Source: Paenibacillus sp. J45TS6 (GTDB taxonomy: Bacteria > Bacillota > Bacilli > Paenibacillales > Paenibacillaceae). Taken from it: 64,000 bases of DNA. Positions 28,780 through 36,957 of this stretch are shown one piece after another. The stretch's first letter is position 1, and the number at the start of each line of letters is the position of its first letter. The position numbers and the translations under genes were made by a program. The stretch lies in assembly GCF_018403285.1 (NCBI RefSeq), contig NZ_BOSJ01000004.1, positions 248,001 to 312,000 on the forward strand, given 5' to 3'. Below the pieces are notes generated by a model that was not told the origin of the DNA, made no database searches, and was given only the letters and a program-made list of their open reading frames with translations.

Positions 28780-29466
28780 ATGAATCAAATGGTTACCCTC
28801 AAAAAGCCGGAGGCCATGATCTTTGATATGGATGGTACTCTTTTTCAAACAGAATCACTTCTCATTCCCGTATATCACCGCCTGTTTGATATCTTGAGGG
28901 AGGAAGGGCATCATGAGGGTCCGACTCCGCCTGATGAACTTATGCTGGGATGTCTCGGGATGTTGCTGCCGGATATATGGAATAAAGTAATTCCGAATGC
29001 GACAGATGAGGCGAAGGCTCGTGCAGATGAGCTTCTTCTGCAGCTTGAACTAGAAGATCTAAAAGCAGGATCTGGAGTCCTTTATCCAGGAGTAAAAGAA
29101 ACACTTCAAGAGCTTCATAACAGGGGTGTCAAACTTTTTGTGGCAAGTAATGGACTAGAACATTATGTAAAAGCTATAGCAGAAATCCACGGAATCGCCG
29201 AATGGTTTGACGATCTTTACAGTGCAGGTGAATTCAGTACTGCTTCAAAAGTAGATCTGGTGAAGCTGCTTCTAGATAAGCACCAAATTAGAAATGCGTG
29301 GATGGTAGGAGATCGTTCTTCCGATGTGGAAGCGGGGGCCGAGAATGGTCAGACCGTTATTGGCTGCGCCTATGCTGGGTTTGGTAACGAAGATGAACTG
29401 AAGGGTTCAAATGCATTTATAAATGATTTCACAGAGCTGCTCGAGCTGTACAACAAAGCCGAGTAG
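28780..29466 (+). CDS. HAD-superfamily hydrolase (phosphoglycolate phosphatase-like)
   Basis: A 228-aa HAD hydrolase. Motif I is IFDMDGTLFQTE, the cap domain follows, motif II is LFVASNG, motif III Lys lies in STASKVDLVK, and motif IV is MVGDRSSDVEAG. It should dephosphorylate a small phosphorylated metabolite; the substrate cannot be told from sequence. A GGAAAGGATG element precedes the ATG. It is divergent from the ATPase gene. Confidence 0.86.
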   Translation: MNQMVTLKKPEAMIFDMDGTLFQTESLLIPVYHRLFDILREEGHHEGPTPPDELMLGCLGMLLPDIWNKVIPNATDEAKARADELLLQLELEDLKAGSGVLYPGVKETLQELHNRGVKLFVASNGLEHYVKAIAEIHGIAEWFDDLYSAGEFSTASKVDLVKLLLDKHQIRNAWMVGDRSSDVEAGAENGQTVIGCAYAGFGNEDELKGSNAFINDFTELLELYNKAE

Positions 29467-29506
29467 ATAAATCAGGAATACCTATTAAAGTCTGCATAAT
29501 AAAAAT

Positions 29507-29597
29507 AAAACAAGCCGCTATTTGTTATATACTTTCCTACATGAAAGAGGGAACACTCCTACAGTGGACAGATATAACATATGCGGCTTGTTTTTAG
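29507..29597. terminator. Long structured hairpin between convergent genes
   Basis: AAAACAAGCCGC at the start of 29507-29530 pairs with GCGGCTTGTTTT at the end of 29572-29594, and TTGTTATAT pairs with ATATAACA inside, giving a stem of about 23 bp with a small bulge. The 41-nt loop contains two further hairpins: CTTTC/GAAAG (29532-29547) and CACT/AGTG (29554-29566), both with CCTAC in or at the loop. T-runs on both sides suit a bidirectional terminator; the loop structure is unusual. Confidence 0.6.
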
Positions 29598-29604
29598 CAT
29601 ATCT

Positions 29605-30717
29605 TTATAAGAATGATCTGTTTTTTTGTTTATAGAGCCACAGCGAGTATTCAAGAGGTTTAATAATGGCCTGACGGTATACCTCATCTTGACCAATCTC
29701 AATAAATACTTCACGTGCAGGTTTAGGATTGACCTCAATAAGATAAATACGGCCCTTCTTATCAATAGCCAGATCGAGAGCCAGTTCACATAAATCGCCG
29801 TAGGTTTTCTCCAGGTACTTAGCAACCTCAATACCGAATTCTTCTGCCGTTTCTCGAACCTCGTTTCGTTTTTCGGGAAGGGAGATCCATCTCGATAAAA
29901 GTTCGTTCATCTCTGCAGCTCTGCCACCGCCATGCAGATTAGAAGTTACGCTTCGCTCTGCACCAATTCGTCCTGCACAGCCGGTACACTCCCACTGCCC
30001 ATATTTATTCTTCTGTACGAGCATACGATAATCGTGAACGCGACCATTGGGAAGTTTTAATTGAACACCTTCTTGGATGATATAACGAGTTTCCGTATCT
30101 GCGGAAGGAAGTAACGTGAATATATTTTCTATTTCGATCTTTCTAGGTGACAGGATACGTCTCTGCTGATCCCGTCCTTGTACAAGTAAGATGTTAACGT
30201 TTTTTGAGCTGCGCTGGATACGTAAAATTCCACGGCCGCCCGTACCGTTAATCGGTTTCAGGTAAAGAAGGTTGTGTTTTTTTAGCATTAATTTGACATC
30301 GGCCGTGCTTCCATACAGTTTAGTATCAAGTAAAAAAGGGCGAAAGAGTGCTTTTTTATTCAATGCTTGATGCAAGGTCCACTTATTACGAAGCGGACGA
30401 TTTAGAAATAGAAGATGTGCATATTTTTTGCGAAAACGAAGCAGTTCCTGGAATCGTTCTCCTCGCTGAATCCGGCAACGATCAAAGATAAGGTCCGGAA
30501 AAGAACGCCATTTACGTATCCAGCGGTTCTGCTCAGGTAAATACATCAGGGCATGAATCAGTTCTTTACTGGAATTTACATCGGAAGGAGTGAATACATA
30601 CACGTCAATGCCTAGCTTTTGGCCTTCTTCAATCATCTTCTCATAGACTTTTTTCTCTTCAAGATGCTTTTTATCGTTAAGGTACAGCGTGAGTATGCCT
30701 AGGACAGGTGACGGCAT
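29605..30717 (-). CDS. YheC/YheD-family ATP-grasp spore-coat protein (copy 5)
   Basis: A 370-aa short-form member of the YheC/YheD family. It shows PDLIFDRCRIQRG, YLKPINGTGGRGILR (ATP-grasp phosphate-binding loop), an IQEGVQL segment, RMLVQKNKYGQWECTG, SNLHGGG and LALDLAIDKKGRIYLIEVNPKP (metal ligands). B. subtilis relatives are endospore coat-associated and have an ATP-grasp fold; the reaction is not established. It is the last gene of a five-gene minus-strand array, 16 bp after copy 4, and ends at the 29507 hairpin. Confidence 0.85.
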   Translation of the reverse strand: MPSPVLGILTLYLNDKKHLEEKKVYEKMIEEGQKLGIDVYVFTPSDVNSSKELIHALMYLPEQNRWIRKWRSFPDLIFDRCRIQRGERFQELLRFRKKYAHLLFLNRPLRNKWTLHQALNKKALFRPFLLDTKLYGSTADVKLMLKKHNLLYLKPINGTGGRGILRIQRSSKNVNILLVQGRDQQRRILSPRKIEIENIFTLLPSADTETRYIIQEGVQLKLPNGRVHDYRMLVQKNKYGQWECTGCAGRIGAERSVTSNLHGGGRAAEMNELLSRWISLPEKRNEVRETAEEFGIEVAKYLEKTYGDLCELALDLAIDKKGRIYLIEVNPKPAREVFIEIGQDEVYRQAIIKPLEYSLWLYKQKNRSFL

Positions 30718-30733
30718 AAAAGGATCACCTTCT

Positions 30734-31846
30734 CTAATTTTCTATTTGTCTCGCTAAATAGGTACAGTAATGAATGATTCGCTCGAGTGATCGCTTGCGT
30801 ATCAAAGGCTCATCGAATTTCATCGGTTTTGCATTGGCTTCAAAGAAACAGATGCCTCCGCTGGGGTTAACACCAAGATCCATAGACATCTCGCCAAGTT
30901 TATGACCTGCTGCCTTTTCCACTTGTTTTGCAATAGTGATGGCGGTCTCTTTCACATGATTCATAATTTGGCTTGCTCTTTCTGAACCGAATACTTCGGA
31001 CAACAGTTCATATGGATCCTCCACGCTGCCGCCGCGGGGAACATGTGTGGTAATACTTTTTAGTCCAGCAAGTCTAGCTCCAATTCCCGAGAGGCTCCAT
31101 ACGCCTTTGTTGTTCTTTTGGACCAGTACGCGAAGATCAAAAGGCCGGCCTTTATAGGTGGCGAGTTTGATTCCTTGCTGAATGATATATTTGCAATCTT
31201 CCGTTTCTAATTGGACTCTGTTCCAAAGTTTCTGTAGAGTAGCTGCCTTGTAAGTCACACTTTTTTTGTTATCTTGTATCCGAAGTATATAAGGCAGTTT
31301 TTCTTTTTGCTGAAAAGTAAGCCGCATAATTCCTTTGCCTGCTTTCCCATTTTCTGGCTTTAAATAAACATAAGGATATTGCTCCAGTACTTTTCCTAAT
31401 CCTCGCCGGGTTCGAAGTCTTTTGGTATAAGGGATAAAATCACGGGTAGACTTTCCTTTACTAAGCCATTCAAACAGATCCCATTTATTAAAAAAATAAG
31501 GATTGAACAGAGTGATGCCTGGATGATCCAGACACTCCTGTATTTTTTTCTTTACCAATGGATCTTGTTCATCTTCCCGCTGAGGAATACGATTATAGAT
31601 CACCTGAGGAAGGGGGAACAGGTCTTGGACCCATTCCTTTACGTGTTCATCATAACGATATCCTTTAATTTCTCGAGAAGACAGCTTCAGGTCGCGAACG
31701 GTTACGATGTATACGGAACAACCAAGCTCTTCACCGGTGTTGATAATGTCACGAAAATTGTTGCGATTTCCTCGAAAGAGAAGCTTCTTATCATGCATGG
31801 TCAGAATCGCAATAGTAGGCTTCGTGTCCCGGATCTCGCCAATCAC
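30734..31846 (-). CDS. YheC/YheD-family ATP-grasp spore-coat protein (copy 4)
   Basis: A 370-aa short-form member with PQVIYNRIPQRE, YLKPENGKAGKGIMRL, IIQQGIKL, LRVLVQKNNKGVWSLSG, HVPRGGSVEDPY and MSMDLGVNPSGGICFFEANAKP. The longest frame starts at 31984 inside copy 3. I start at the GTG at 31846 because AGAGGG lies 7 nt upstream and the GTG overlaps the TGA stop of copy 3 (GTGA). This gives exactly the same length as copy 5. Same inferred role as the other copies; translationally coupled to copy 3. Confidence 0.85.
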   Translation of the reverse strand: MIGEIRDTKPTIAILTMHDKKLLFRGNRNNFRDIINTGEELGCSVYIVTVRDLKLSSREIKGYRYDEHVKEWVQDLFPLPQVIYNRIPQREDEQDPLVKKKIQECLDHPGITLFNPYFFNKWDLFEWLSKGKSTRDFIPYTKRLRTRRGLGKVLEQYPYVYLKPENGKAGKGIMRLTFQQKEKLPYILRIQDNKKSVTYKAATLQKLWNRVQLETEDCKYIIQQGIKLATYKGRPFDLRVLVQKNNKGVWSLSGIGARLAGLKSITTHVPRGGSVEDPYELLSEVFGSERASQIMNHVKETAITIAKQVEKAAGHKLGEMSMDLGVNPSGGICFFEANAKPMKFDEPLIRKRSLERIIHYCTYLARQIEN

Positions 31847-33216
31847 AAATCTTCCCTCTGATGGAACTGACTTAGATATAAACAGTGGTCTACTATGTGT
31901 TCCACCGATGCTTTCCCCTCTGTTCTGAGCTGAGGGTGACGGAAGATCGATCGCCCTGGTTTTGCGTTCGCTTCGAACATCCATACGTGTTCCTCCTGAT
32001 CAATGCCAAGGTCAAATCCGATTTCACCAAGAACGTGCTTATGATGAAATTCAATGGCCTCTGCAAGTTTTATAGCGACATCTTTTGTTTTTTGCAAAAC
32101 TTCAGATGATCTGCTGCCAAATGTTTTGCTGAGCGCTTGTTCTGGTGTCATTAAAGAACCGCCGTTTTTTATGTGGGTGGTAATGGATCCTTTTCCGGCT
32201 TTTTTAGCCCCGATCCCCACGACAACCCATTTGTTGTTTCCATTCTTGTGCATGTGAAATCGAAAATCGATAGGGCAACGGTCAATTTCTATGAGTCTAA
32301 TTCCTTGCTGTGCAACATAGTCATGAGACTCCGAGCCAATTTTTGTTTTTAACATTCGGGCAAGGCTTTTAAACGTCTTAAAGCGCAAAAGTACATTACC
32401 GCCTGCTTTACGATAACGGCAAAAATATCCGCGGCTCGGCAAATAGGTCAATCGATAGATACCTTGACCCAGGCTTCCGGAAGAAGGTTTATAATACACA
32501 ATTTGATGTTTTTCTAACATTTCATTGATAAGCTCCATGCTTGGATTCAGATGGGACTCGGGTACATAACCATTGACGGTTTGATCATCTTCGAGGAGTT
32601 TGTATATATCTGATTTATTAAAGAAACTCCAGTTAAAGAAAGGGATGTTTTTACGTTCAAAACGATCTCGGAGCTGGTTAGTAGAATACGAGAAATCAGA
32701 TCGTCTGCTCGGCAGACGATTATAAATCACATCAGGAAGCGGTACACGCCTTCTGACAAATCCGCCAGAGCTGTTAAGGAAATACCCGTTTACCGTTTCA
32801 CTGCTCCAGTCAATATCTCGAGGTGTAAAACCAAATGTGTACGATTTCTGATTTCCTTCTCTGAGTAACTGTTTCACAAAGCCGGTTCTTGAACCAAAGG
32901 GTTTGGTAGCAGAGGGGGGGCCATCCGATAAAATCCCAATTAGTGGTCCGAGATGCACTTCGTCTCCTTCGACATTTTTTACAAGGATGCCGCCGGTTGT
33001 TGGTACCTTAATCGCACTGCGAACACCACTTGAAAGATAGATATGTTTTCCGCTTTTCTTCATTGGCTTTAGATTTACTTGAATCCGATTTTTCCCTAGC
33101 CGGATATGAACATTTTTTTTACCGGATAATTGAAAATTTTTAATGAGGGCATTAGATAGATAGATGATTTTCTCCGGCCGCTTCGTAAAATGCAGATTGC
33201 ACAATGTCAGGCTCAT
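31843..33216 (-). CDS. yheD: YheD-type ATP-grasp spore-coat protein, long form (copy 3)
   Basis: A 457-aa long-form member: about 100 extra N-terminal residues rich in beta strands (SGVRSAIKVPTTGG..VHLGPLIGIL), then the shared core PDVIYNRLPSRR, FFNKSDIYKLLEDD, YYKPSSGSLGQGIYRL, DFRFHMHKNGNNKW, HIKNGGS and IGFDLGIDQEEHVWMFEANAKP. Length matches B. subtilis YheD (about 450 aa). AGGAGG lies 10 nt before the ATG. It is preceded by a 108-bp gap, the widest in the array, which could hold a second promoter. Confidence 0.87.
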   Translation of the reverse strand: MSLTLCNLHFTKRPEKIIYLSNALIKNFQLSGKKNVHIRLGKNRIQVNLKPMKKSGKHIYLSSGVRSAIKVPTTGGILVKNVEGDEVHLGPLIGILSDGPPSATKPFGSRTGFVKQLLREGNQKSYTFGFTPRDIDWSSETVNGYFLNSSGGFVRRRVPLPDVIYNRLPSRRSDFSYSTNQLRDRFERKNIPFFNWSFFNKSDIYKLLEDDQTVNGYVPESHLNPSMELINEMLEKHQIVYYKPSSGSLGQGIYRLTYLPSRGYFCRYRKAGGNVLLRFKTFKSLARMLKTKIGSESHDYVAQQGIRLIEIDRCPIDFRFHMHKNGNNKWVVVGIGAKKAGKGSITTHIKNGGSLMTPEQALSKTFGSRSSEVLQKTKDVAIKLAEAIEFHHKHVLGEIGFDLGIDQEEHVWMFEANAKPGRSIFRHPQLRTEGKASVEHIVDHCLYLSQFHQREDL

Positions 33217-33324
33217 TTATTTTTATCCTCCTATCCCAAAAACGCAAAGGATTATTGATGTGTATATTTACAGAACTGGCAGTTTGCTTTGGAGGGATTT
33301 ATTCCATTCTTATTTGTGATTACT

Positions 33325-34440
33325 CTAATGAATAGGTGATCCTTGTGAACGGAGCAGCAGATAACGAGCATACTCTAGCGGTCGATTACAAGCTTTATTT
33401 ATACTCTCGGAATCACCGGAGAGAAGGAAGGCGGCGCGCCCTGGTTTAGAGTTCACTTCAAGAATCCATAGATGACCGTTTCGGTCAATGCCGTAATCAA
33501 TGCCAAGCTCGCTCAGTCTTCCATAGCGGCTTTCTAGAATACTCGGAATGAGAGCAGATAGTGTTGCTGCTTGTGCGAAAAGGAGAGAGGTAGTTTCTTT
33601 TCCGTATTCTTGTTCAAGAAAGGTGTGGGCAATCTTTGCTGTTCCGCCGCCGTGAAGATTGGAGGTAAGACTGCCCGCCGTGCCTTCCCGAATAACCAGC
33701 CCGCTAAGGTCCCATTGTCCAATACCATTTTTTTGTACCAAAGCTCTAAGGTCGAATGGTTTCGTATCTTTATTCATGAGCGGCAAAAATGGCTGGATAA
33801 TGTAAGGTTTAGTGATGAGAATACGATGCAGCTGTGCAAGGCCGGAAGAGAGATGAGAGAATCGTTTCTCGAAGCTCCGGTTGTACCGGTTTCGTCCCTG
33901 AATGTATAGAGTTTGCTCTGCTGAAATCCACTGAGCCCTCACGGTACTTTTGCCATGGGATCCTGCTTGCGGTTTCAGAAAAACGCCATCCGGATGTTTT
34001 TTTAGCCATGTTTTCAACTGATCTTTAGAAGTGTAAAGTTCAGTCTCGGGTAAATGTTTATGCAGTATTTCATATGATTTTAGTGTCTGATATACATGCC
34101 ATTTGCCTGGCAGTGCTCTGGAGAGAAACCGGATTTTGCGGGAAGCAGATTTGCTTGCCTGGCGTAATCTGCGCCGAAATACTCCAGGAACTGGAGTGAG
34201 ACAACGGTCGTAAATCAGATCAGGCAAATCAATCGTTTCCTGAGTCCAGTTCTCATTTACATAGCGATATGCTTGATATTTTCCATTGGGTGCAGACCCT
34301 TTAGGAGTAATAACCACGACGTCCATATCAAATTTATTACTTTCCTGACATAACCTTTGGCAAAAGACTTCATCCGCAAAAGGAGGTGAACCTTCTCGTT
34401 CATTAACGAGAACTCCGAGAGTACCGAGTGTTCCTTGCAT
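33325..34440 (-). CDS. yheC: YheC/YheD-family ATP-grasp spore-coat protein (copy 2)
   Basis: A 371-aa short-form member: PDLIYDRCLTPVPG, FLKPQAGSHGKSTVRA, IIQPFLPL, DLRALVQKNGIGQWDLSG, SNLHGGGTAK and LGIDYGIDRNGHLWILEVNSKPGRA. Its KPQAGSHGKS loop departs most from the GxxGxG pattern of the other copies. AGGAGG lies 10 nt before the ATG. It follows copy 1 (long form) by 31 bp, which reproduces the yheD-yheC pairing of B. subtilis. Confidence 0.84.
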   Translation of the reverse strand: MQGTLGTLGVLVNEREGSPPFADEVFCQRLCQESNKFDMDVVVITPKGSAPNGKYQAYRYVNENWTQETIDLPDLIYDRCLTPVPGVFRRRLRQASKSASRKIRFLSRALPGKWHVYQTLKSYEILHKHLPETELYTSKDQLKTWLKKHPDGVFLKPQAGSHGKSTVRAQWISAEQTLYIQGRNRYNRSFEKRFSHLSSGLAQLHRILITKPYIIQPFLPLMNKDTKPFDLRALVQKNGIGQWDLSGLVIREGTAGSLTSNLHGGGTAKIAHTFLEQEYGKETTSLLFAQAATLSALIPSILESRYGRLSELGIDYGIDRNGHLWILEVNSKPGRAAFLLSGDSESINKACNRPLEYARYLLLRSQGSPIH

Positions 34441-34471
34441 ATCTCATGTTCCTCCTTTCTGATGTATGGAT

Positions 34472-35839
34472 TTAGAAGCCTGCCAAGTAGGCAGAATATT
34501 CAAGCATTGCTTTTACAGAAGGGCGTATCTTGTTATCCGAAAGCGGTGTGTTATCATTTTTGGAAGGTTTGGAATTCACCTCAATAAGCCAAATGTTTCC
34601 TGACGTGTCCATAGCAAGATCAATACCGAGTTCTCCAAAATGAGCTGGGATGGTTTCTTCAATGGCTGCAGCAATATCAAGAGCCGCTCGGCGCATTTGC
34701 GCAAGGGCATTTTTTTTGACTTCCGGAGGAAGCGGCGTTTTATTGACCGCTTCTTTTAACGTACTAAGTGAGCCGCCTCTAGCCAGATTCGACACAAAAT
34801 GGCTTCCTCCGGCGATCCGCGCCACAATAGAGGTAACCTTCCATTTTCCTGTGTTATTCTTCTGGACCAAAGCCCTGAAGTCTACCGGTTTTTTCCCAAT
34901 ATCAATAAGCGGAATCCCTTGCTGAATTTGAAATTTTGTTGTTTTCATCTTTCCTGATAATCCTGTGAAAAGTTTGGCTAGAGTAGGATAAGTTTGTTTC
35001 TGTACCCCGCCTACTAAGGTGGCATGAGTCAGGTAGGAGCCGTCTGTTTGCCGTGAAATCCGAATAATACCTTTGCCAAGACTGCCCCGTACAGGTTTTA
35101 GAAATACAACGGGATGAGCCAAACACATACTTTTAAATCTAGAGAAGGACTTAAGTAAGTGGGATTCAGGCAAATATCGTTTAAGTCCAGCATTTGTTTT
35201 CAGCGCTTCGAATACTTCATGCTTATCGAGAAATTTCTCATTATACATCTGTGTTCCGTACAGGGATTTTACTTCCTTCACAAAATGCTGTACGCTAGGT
35301 TTATTCTCAAGTTTGCGTGAAGTAAGCCGATTATTGATGACGTCGGCTACTGGCATGACTGTTTTTTTCCAGCCATCATCGTAAATCCAGCCATCGATTT
35401 GCCCAGTTACCGTTTCGACGTGACTTGGAGTAATGAAATACACATACGCACCCTGTTTTTGACACGCACCGACCAGTTCTCTACAGAACATGGTGATTGA
35501 ACCAAAAGGTTTTTCAAGCTGTTCCGGGTAGTCTCTGCTGATTAGAACACTAATGAGCGGACCAATACGTAGTGTACGGCTGTCGGCATGATAACGAATT
35601 TGAAGGACAGAACGGTTAATGAGACCCAGTTTCTTAGCTAAGGAGGGACTCATCCGCATCCCTTCGTATTTCGGGACGGAAAGAACGGTTACTTCCTGAT
35701 TGAAACTTCCGAATGCGAGGATTAACGGACGTCCAGTGGGGATTTTCCATTGCTTGAGAAATTTATCCCCGAGCATCACGACGTCATCCTGCAGAAGGCC
35801 AGATCCGCTTATTTGGATCGCTACTTTTTTCTTTGACAT
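34472..35839 (-). CDS. yheD: YheD-type ATP-grasp spore-coat protein, long form (copy 1)
   Basis: A 455-aa long-form member and first gene of the array. The N-terminal 100 residues (VAIQISGSGLLQDDVVMLG..RIGPLISVLI) are followed by the core: ADVINNRLTSRK, FLDKHEVFEALKTN, FLKPVRGSLGKGIIRI, QIQQGIPLI, DFRALVQKNNTGKWKV, NLARGGSLST and GELGIDLAMDTSGNIWLIEVNSKP read in parts. A longer frame opens at 35920, but AAGGAG lies 7 nt before the ATG at 35839. Divergent from yheA. Confidence 0.86.
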   Translation of the reverse strand: MSKKKVAIQISGSGLLQDDVVMLGDKFLKQWKIPTGRPLILAFGSFNQEVTVLSVPKYEGMRMSPSLAKKLGLINRSVLQIRYHADSRTLRIGPLISVLISRDYPEQLEKPFGSITMFCRELVGACQKQGAYVYFITPSHVETVTGQIDGWIYDDGWKKTVMPVADVINNRLTSRKLENKPSVQHFVKEVKSLYGTQMYNEKFLDKHEVFEALKTNAGLKRYLPESHLLKSFSRFKSMCLAHPVVFLKPVRGSLGKGIIRISRQTDGSYLTHATLVGGVQKQTYPTLAKLFTGLSGKMKTTKFQIQQGIPLIDIGKKPVDFRALVQKNNTGKWKVTSIVARIAGGSHFVSNLARGGSLSTLKEAVNKTPLPPEVKKNALAQMRRAALDIAAAIEETIPAHFGELGIDLAMDTSGNIWLIEVNSKPSKNDNTPLSDNKIRPSVKAMLEYSAYLAGF

Positions 35840-35915
35840 CGTGGATCTCCTTCCAGGGGGCAAACAAGATGTCTGTTTTAGGGTGGAATGGGTAATAGAA
35901 CAATGCATGTGATTC

Positions 35916-35942
35916 ATCATATGAGGACATATATCCCTTGGT
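35916..35942 (-). promoter_or_regulatory. Candidate mother-cell sigma (sigma-K/E) promoter of the yheCD array
   Basis: On the minus strand AC (35942-35941), 17 bp, then CATATGAT (35923-35916) resembles sigma-K (AC-N17-CATANNNTA, last A is G) and the sigma-E -10 CATANNNT. About 77 bp before copy 1. Read by eye. Confidence 0.35.
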
Positions 35943-36033
35943 GATTGACCTGCTTTTTAAAATTGTTTTTAACTTGCCTGAAACCTAACCTAAAAATGAA
36001 GTATTATTTAAAATCAGCTGGGAGGAATTATTA

Positions 36034-36384
36034 ATGAATGTTCATGACAAAGCTAACGAACTTGCAAAAGTACTGAAAGAAAGCGAAGAAGTACAGGAAA
36101 TTACAGCAGCTATGAAATTGGTGGATGCAGATCCAGACAGCAAACGTATGCTCGAAGACTTCCGCAGACGCCAAAACGAAATTCAGCAGCGCATGATGTC
36201 AGGTGATATGCCGGCTCAAGAAGAGATGGAACAAATGGAAAAATCATTTGAAGTTCTTAGTCTGAATCTTAATATCCGCAGACTATTTGAAGCTGAACGC
36301 CGCTTGAGTGTGATCATTGAAGACGTGAACAAAATTATTATGGAAAGTCTGCAACATCTATATGGCGGACCTGCAAATCAGTAG
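36034..36384 (+). CDS. yheA: YlbF/YmcA-family protein (YheA-like)
   Basis: A 116-aa all-helical protein of the YlbF/YmcA (UPF0342) family: MNVHDKANELAKVLKESEE at the N-terminus and DFRRRQNEIQQRM in the middle helix. Its position next to yheC/yheD matches the yhe locus of B. subtilis, where yheA is the family member. GGGAGGAATTATTA precedes the ATG. The B. subtilis paralogs YlbF and YmcA affect RNase Y and phosphorelay activity; the role of YheA itself is unclear. Confidence 0.82.
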   Translation: MNVHDKANELAKVLKESEEVQEITAAMKLVDADPDSKRMLEDFRRRQNEIQQRMMSGDMPAQEEMEQMEKSFEVLSLNLNIRRLFEAERRLSVIIEDVNKIIMESLQHLYGGPANQ

Positions 36385-36422
36385 GATCAATTCTCTGATT
36401 TCTCACGCTTCCTAATTTGTCC

Positions 36423-36451
36423 ACATATTTACCACTTCTCATTCATAGAGT
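36423..36451 (+). promoter_or_regulatory. Candidate sigma-E promoter
   Basis: ACATATT (36423-36429), 14 bp, CATAGAGT (36444-36451). This fits the sigma-E pattern kmATATT-N14-CATACAHT at most positions and lies 37 bp before the start of the membrane protein gene at 36488. Confidence 0.45.
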
Positions 36452-36487
36452 AGATATATAGATTCATGAGAAAGAGGAGTGAGAAAT

Positions 36488-36802
36488 GTGGTAGGAAAAT
36501 TAAAATTATCGAAGGCAAAACATATTTTCTACATGCTTATTGCCGGTGGAATGACGATTTATGCCTTGCCTAATCTTTCGTTTACCGGATGGAGTGCTGC
36601 ATTCAGTGCTACTTGGTTAGCTTTTGCCCTTCTTGTTATTGGTGCAAATCTACACTTTATTCTGGGTGTAGACGAGGAGAAGAGAAAAGCACTTGACCGG
36701 GTACGTAAATCTAAACTTCGTCAGTGGGAACTGAAGTGGATGGAAGATAAGGAGAGTGGGAAAACGGTGAAAATTGTTCCTGCTAAGGAGCGTTCACAGT
36801 GA
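36488..36802 (+). CDS. Small membrane protein, possibly sporulation-associated
   Basis: A 104-aa protein I do not recognise. Two hydrophobic segments (about residues 11-30 and 36-58) are followed by a charged, Lys/Arg-rich tail of about 45 residues, predicted to face the cytoplasm. I start at the GTG at 36488, 8 nt after AGGAG; a GTG at 36479 overlaps that site and is unlikely. A sigma-E-like promoter precedes it, which would place expression in the mother cell. It ends at a terminator at 36816. Confidence 0.65.
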   Translation: MVGKLKLSKAKHIFYMLIAGGMTIYALPNLSFTGWSAAFSATWLAFALLVIGANLHFILGVDEEKRKALDRVRKSKLRQWELKWMEDKESGKTVKIVPAKERSQ

Positions 36803-36815
36803 ATTTTCACGCGCG

Positions 36816-36862
36816 AGGGTTTGTTCTGTAAGCTGGAAATGGCTTCAGAACAGCCCTTTTTT
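36816..36862 (+). terminator. Intrinsic terminator
   Basis: AGGG plus TTGTTCTG on the left pair with CAGAACA and CCCT on the right, with a small internal loop, then TTTTTT. Confidence 0.75.
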
Positions 36863-36884
36863 GCGTTTCTATGAAAACCTATTT

Positions 36885-36914
36885 TTGGTTATTTTATGTA
36901 GTTCATGATATAAT
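36885..36914 (+). promoter_or_regulatory. Sigma-A promoter of ytoI
   Basis: TTGGTT (36885-36890), 18 bp, TATAAT (36909-36914) with an extended -10 TG one base upstream. About 44 bp before the ytoI start. Confidence 0.7.
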
Positions 36915-36957
36915 GAGTACAGACTAGTACAGTTCCGAAATAAAGGGGTGTAACAGA

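Noticed and set aside
29541-29597. 18-codon frame inside the 29507 hairpin
   Set aside because: It has no ribosome binding site and lies in a structured terminator region.
31847-31984. 46-codon N-terminal extension of ATP-grasp copy 4
   Set aside because: It overlaps copy 3 by 140 bp, while a GTG with a ribosome binding site at 31846 overlaps the stop of copy 3 by 4 nt and gives the family length.
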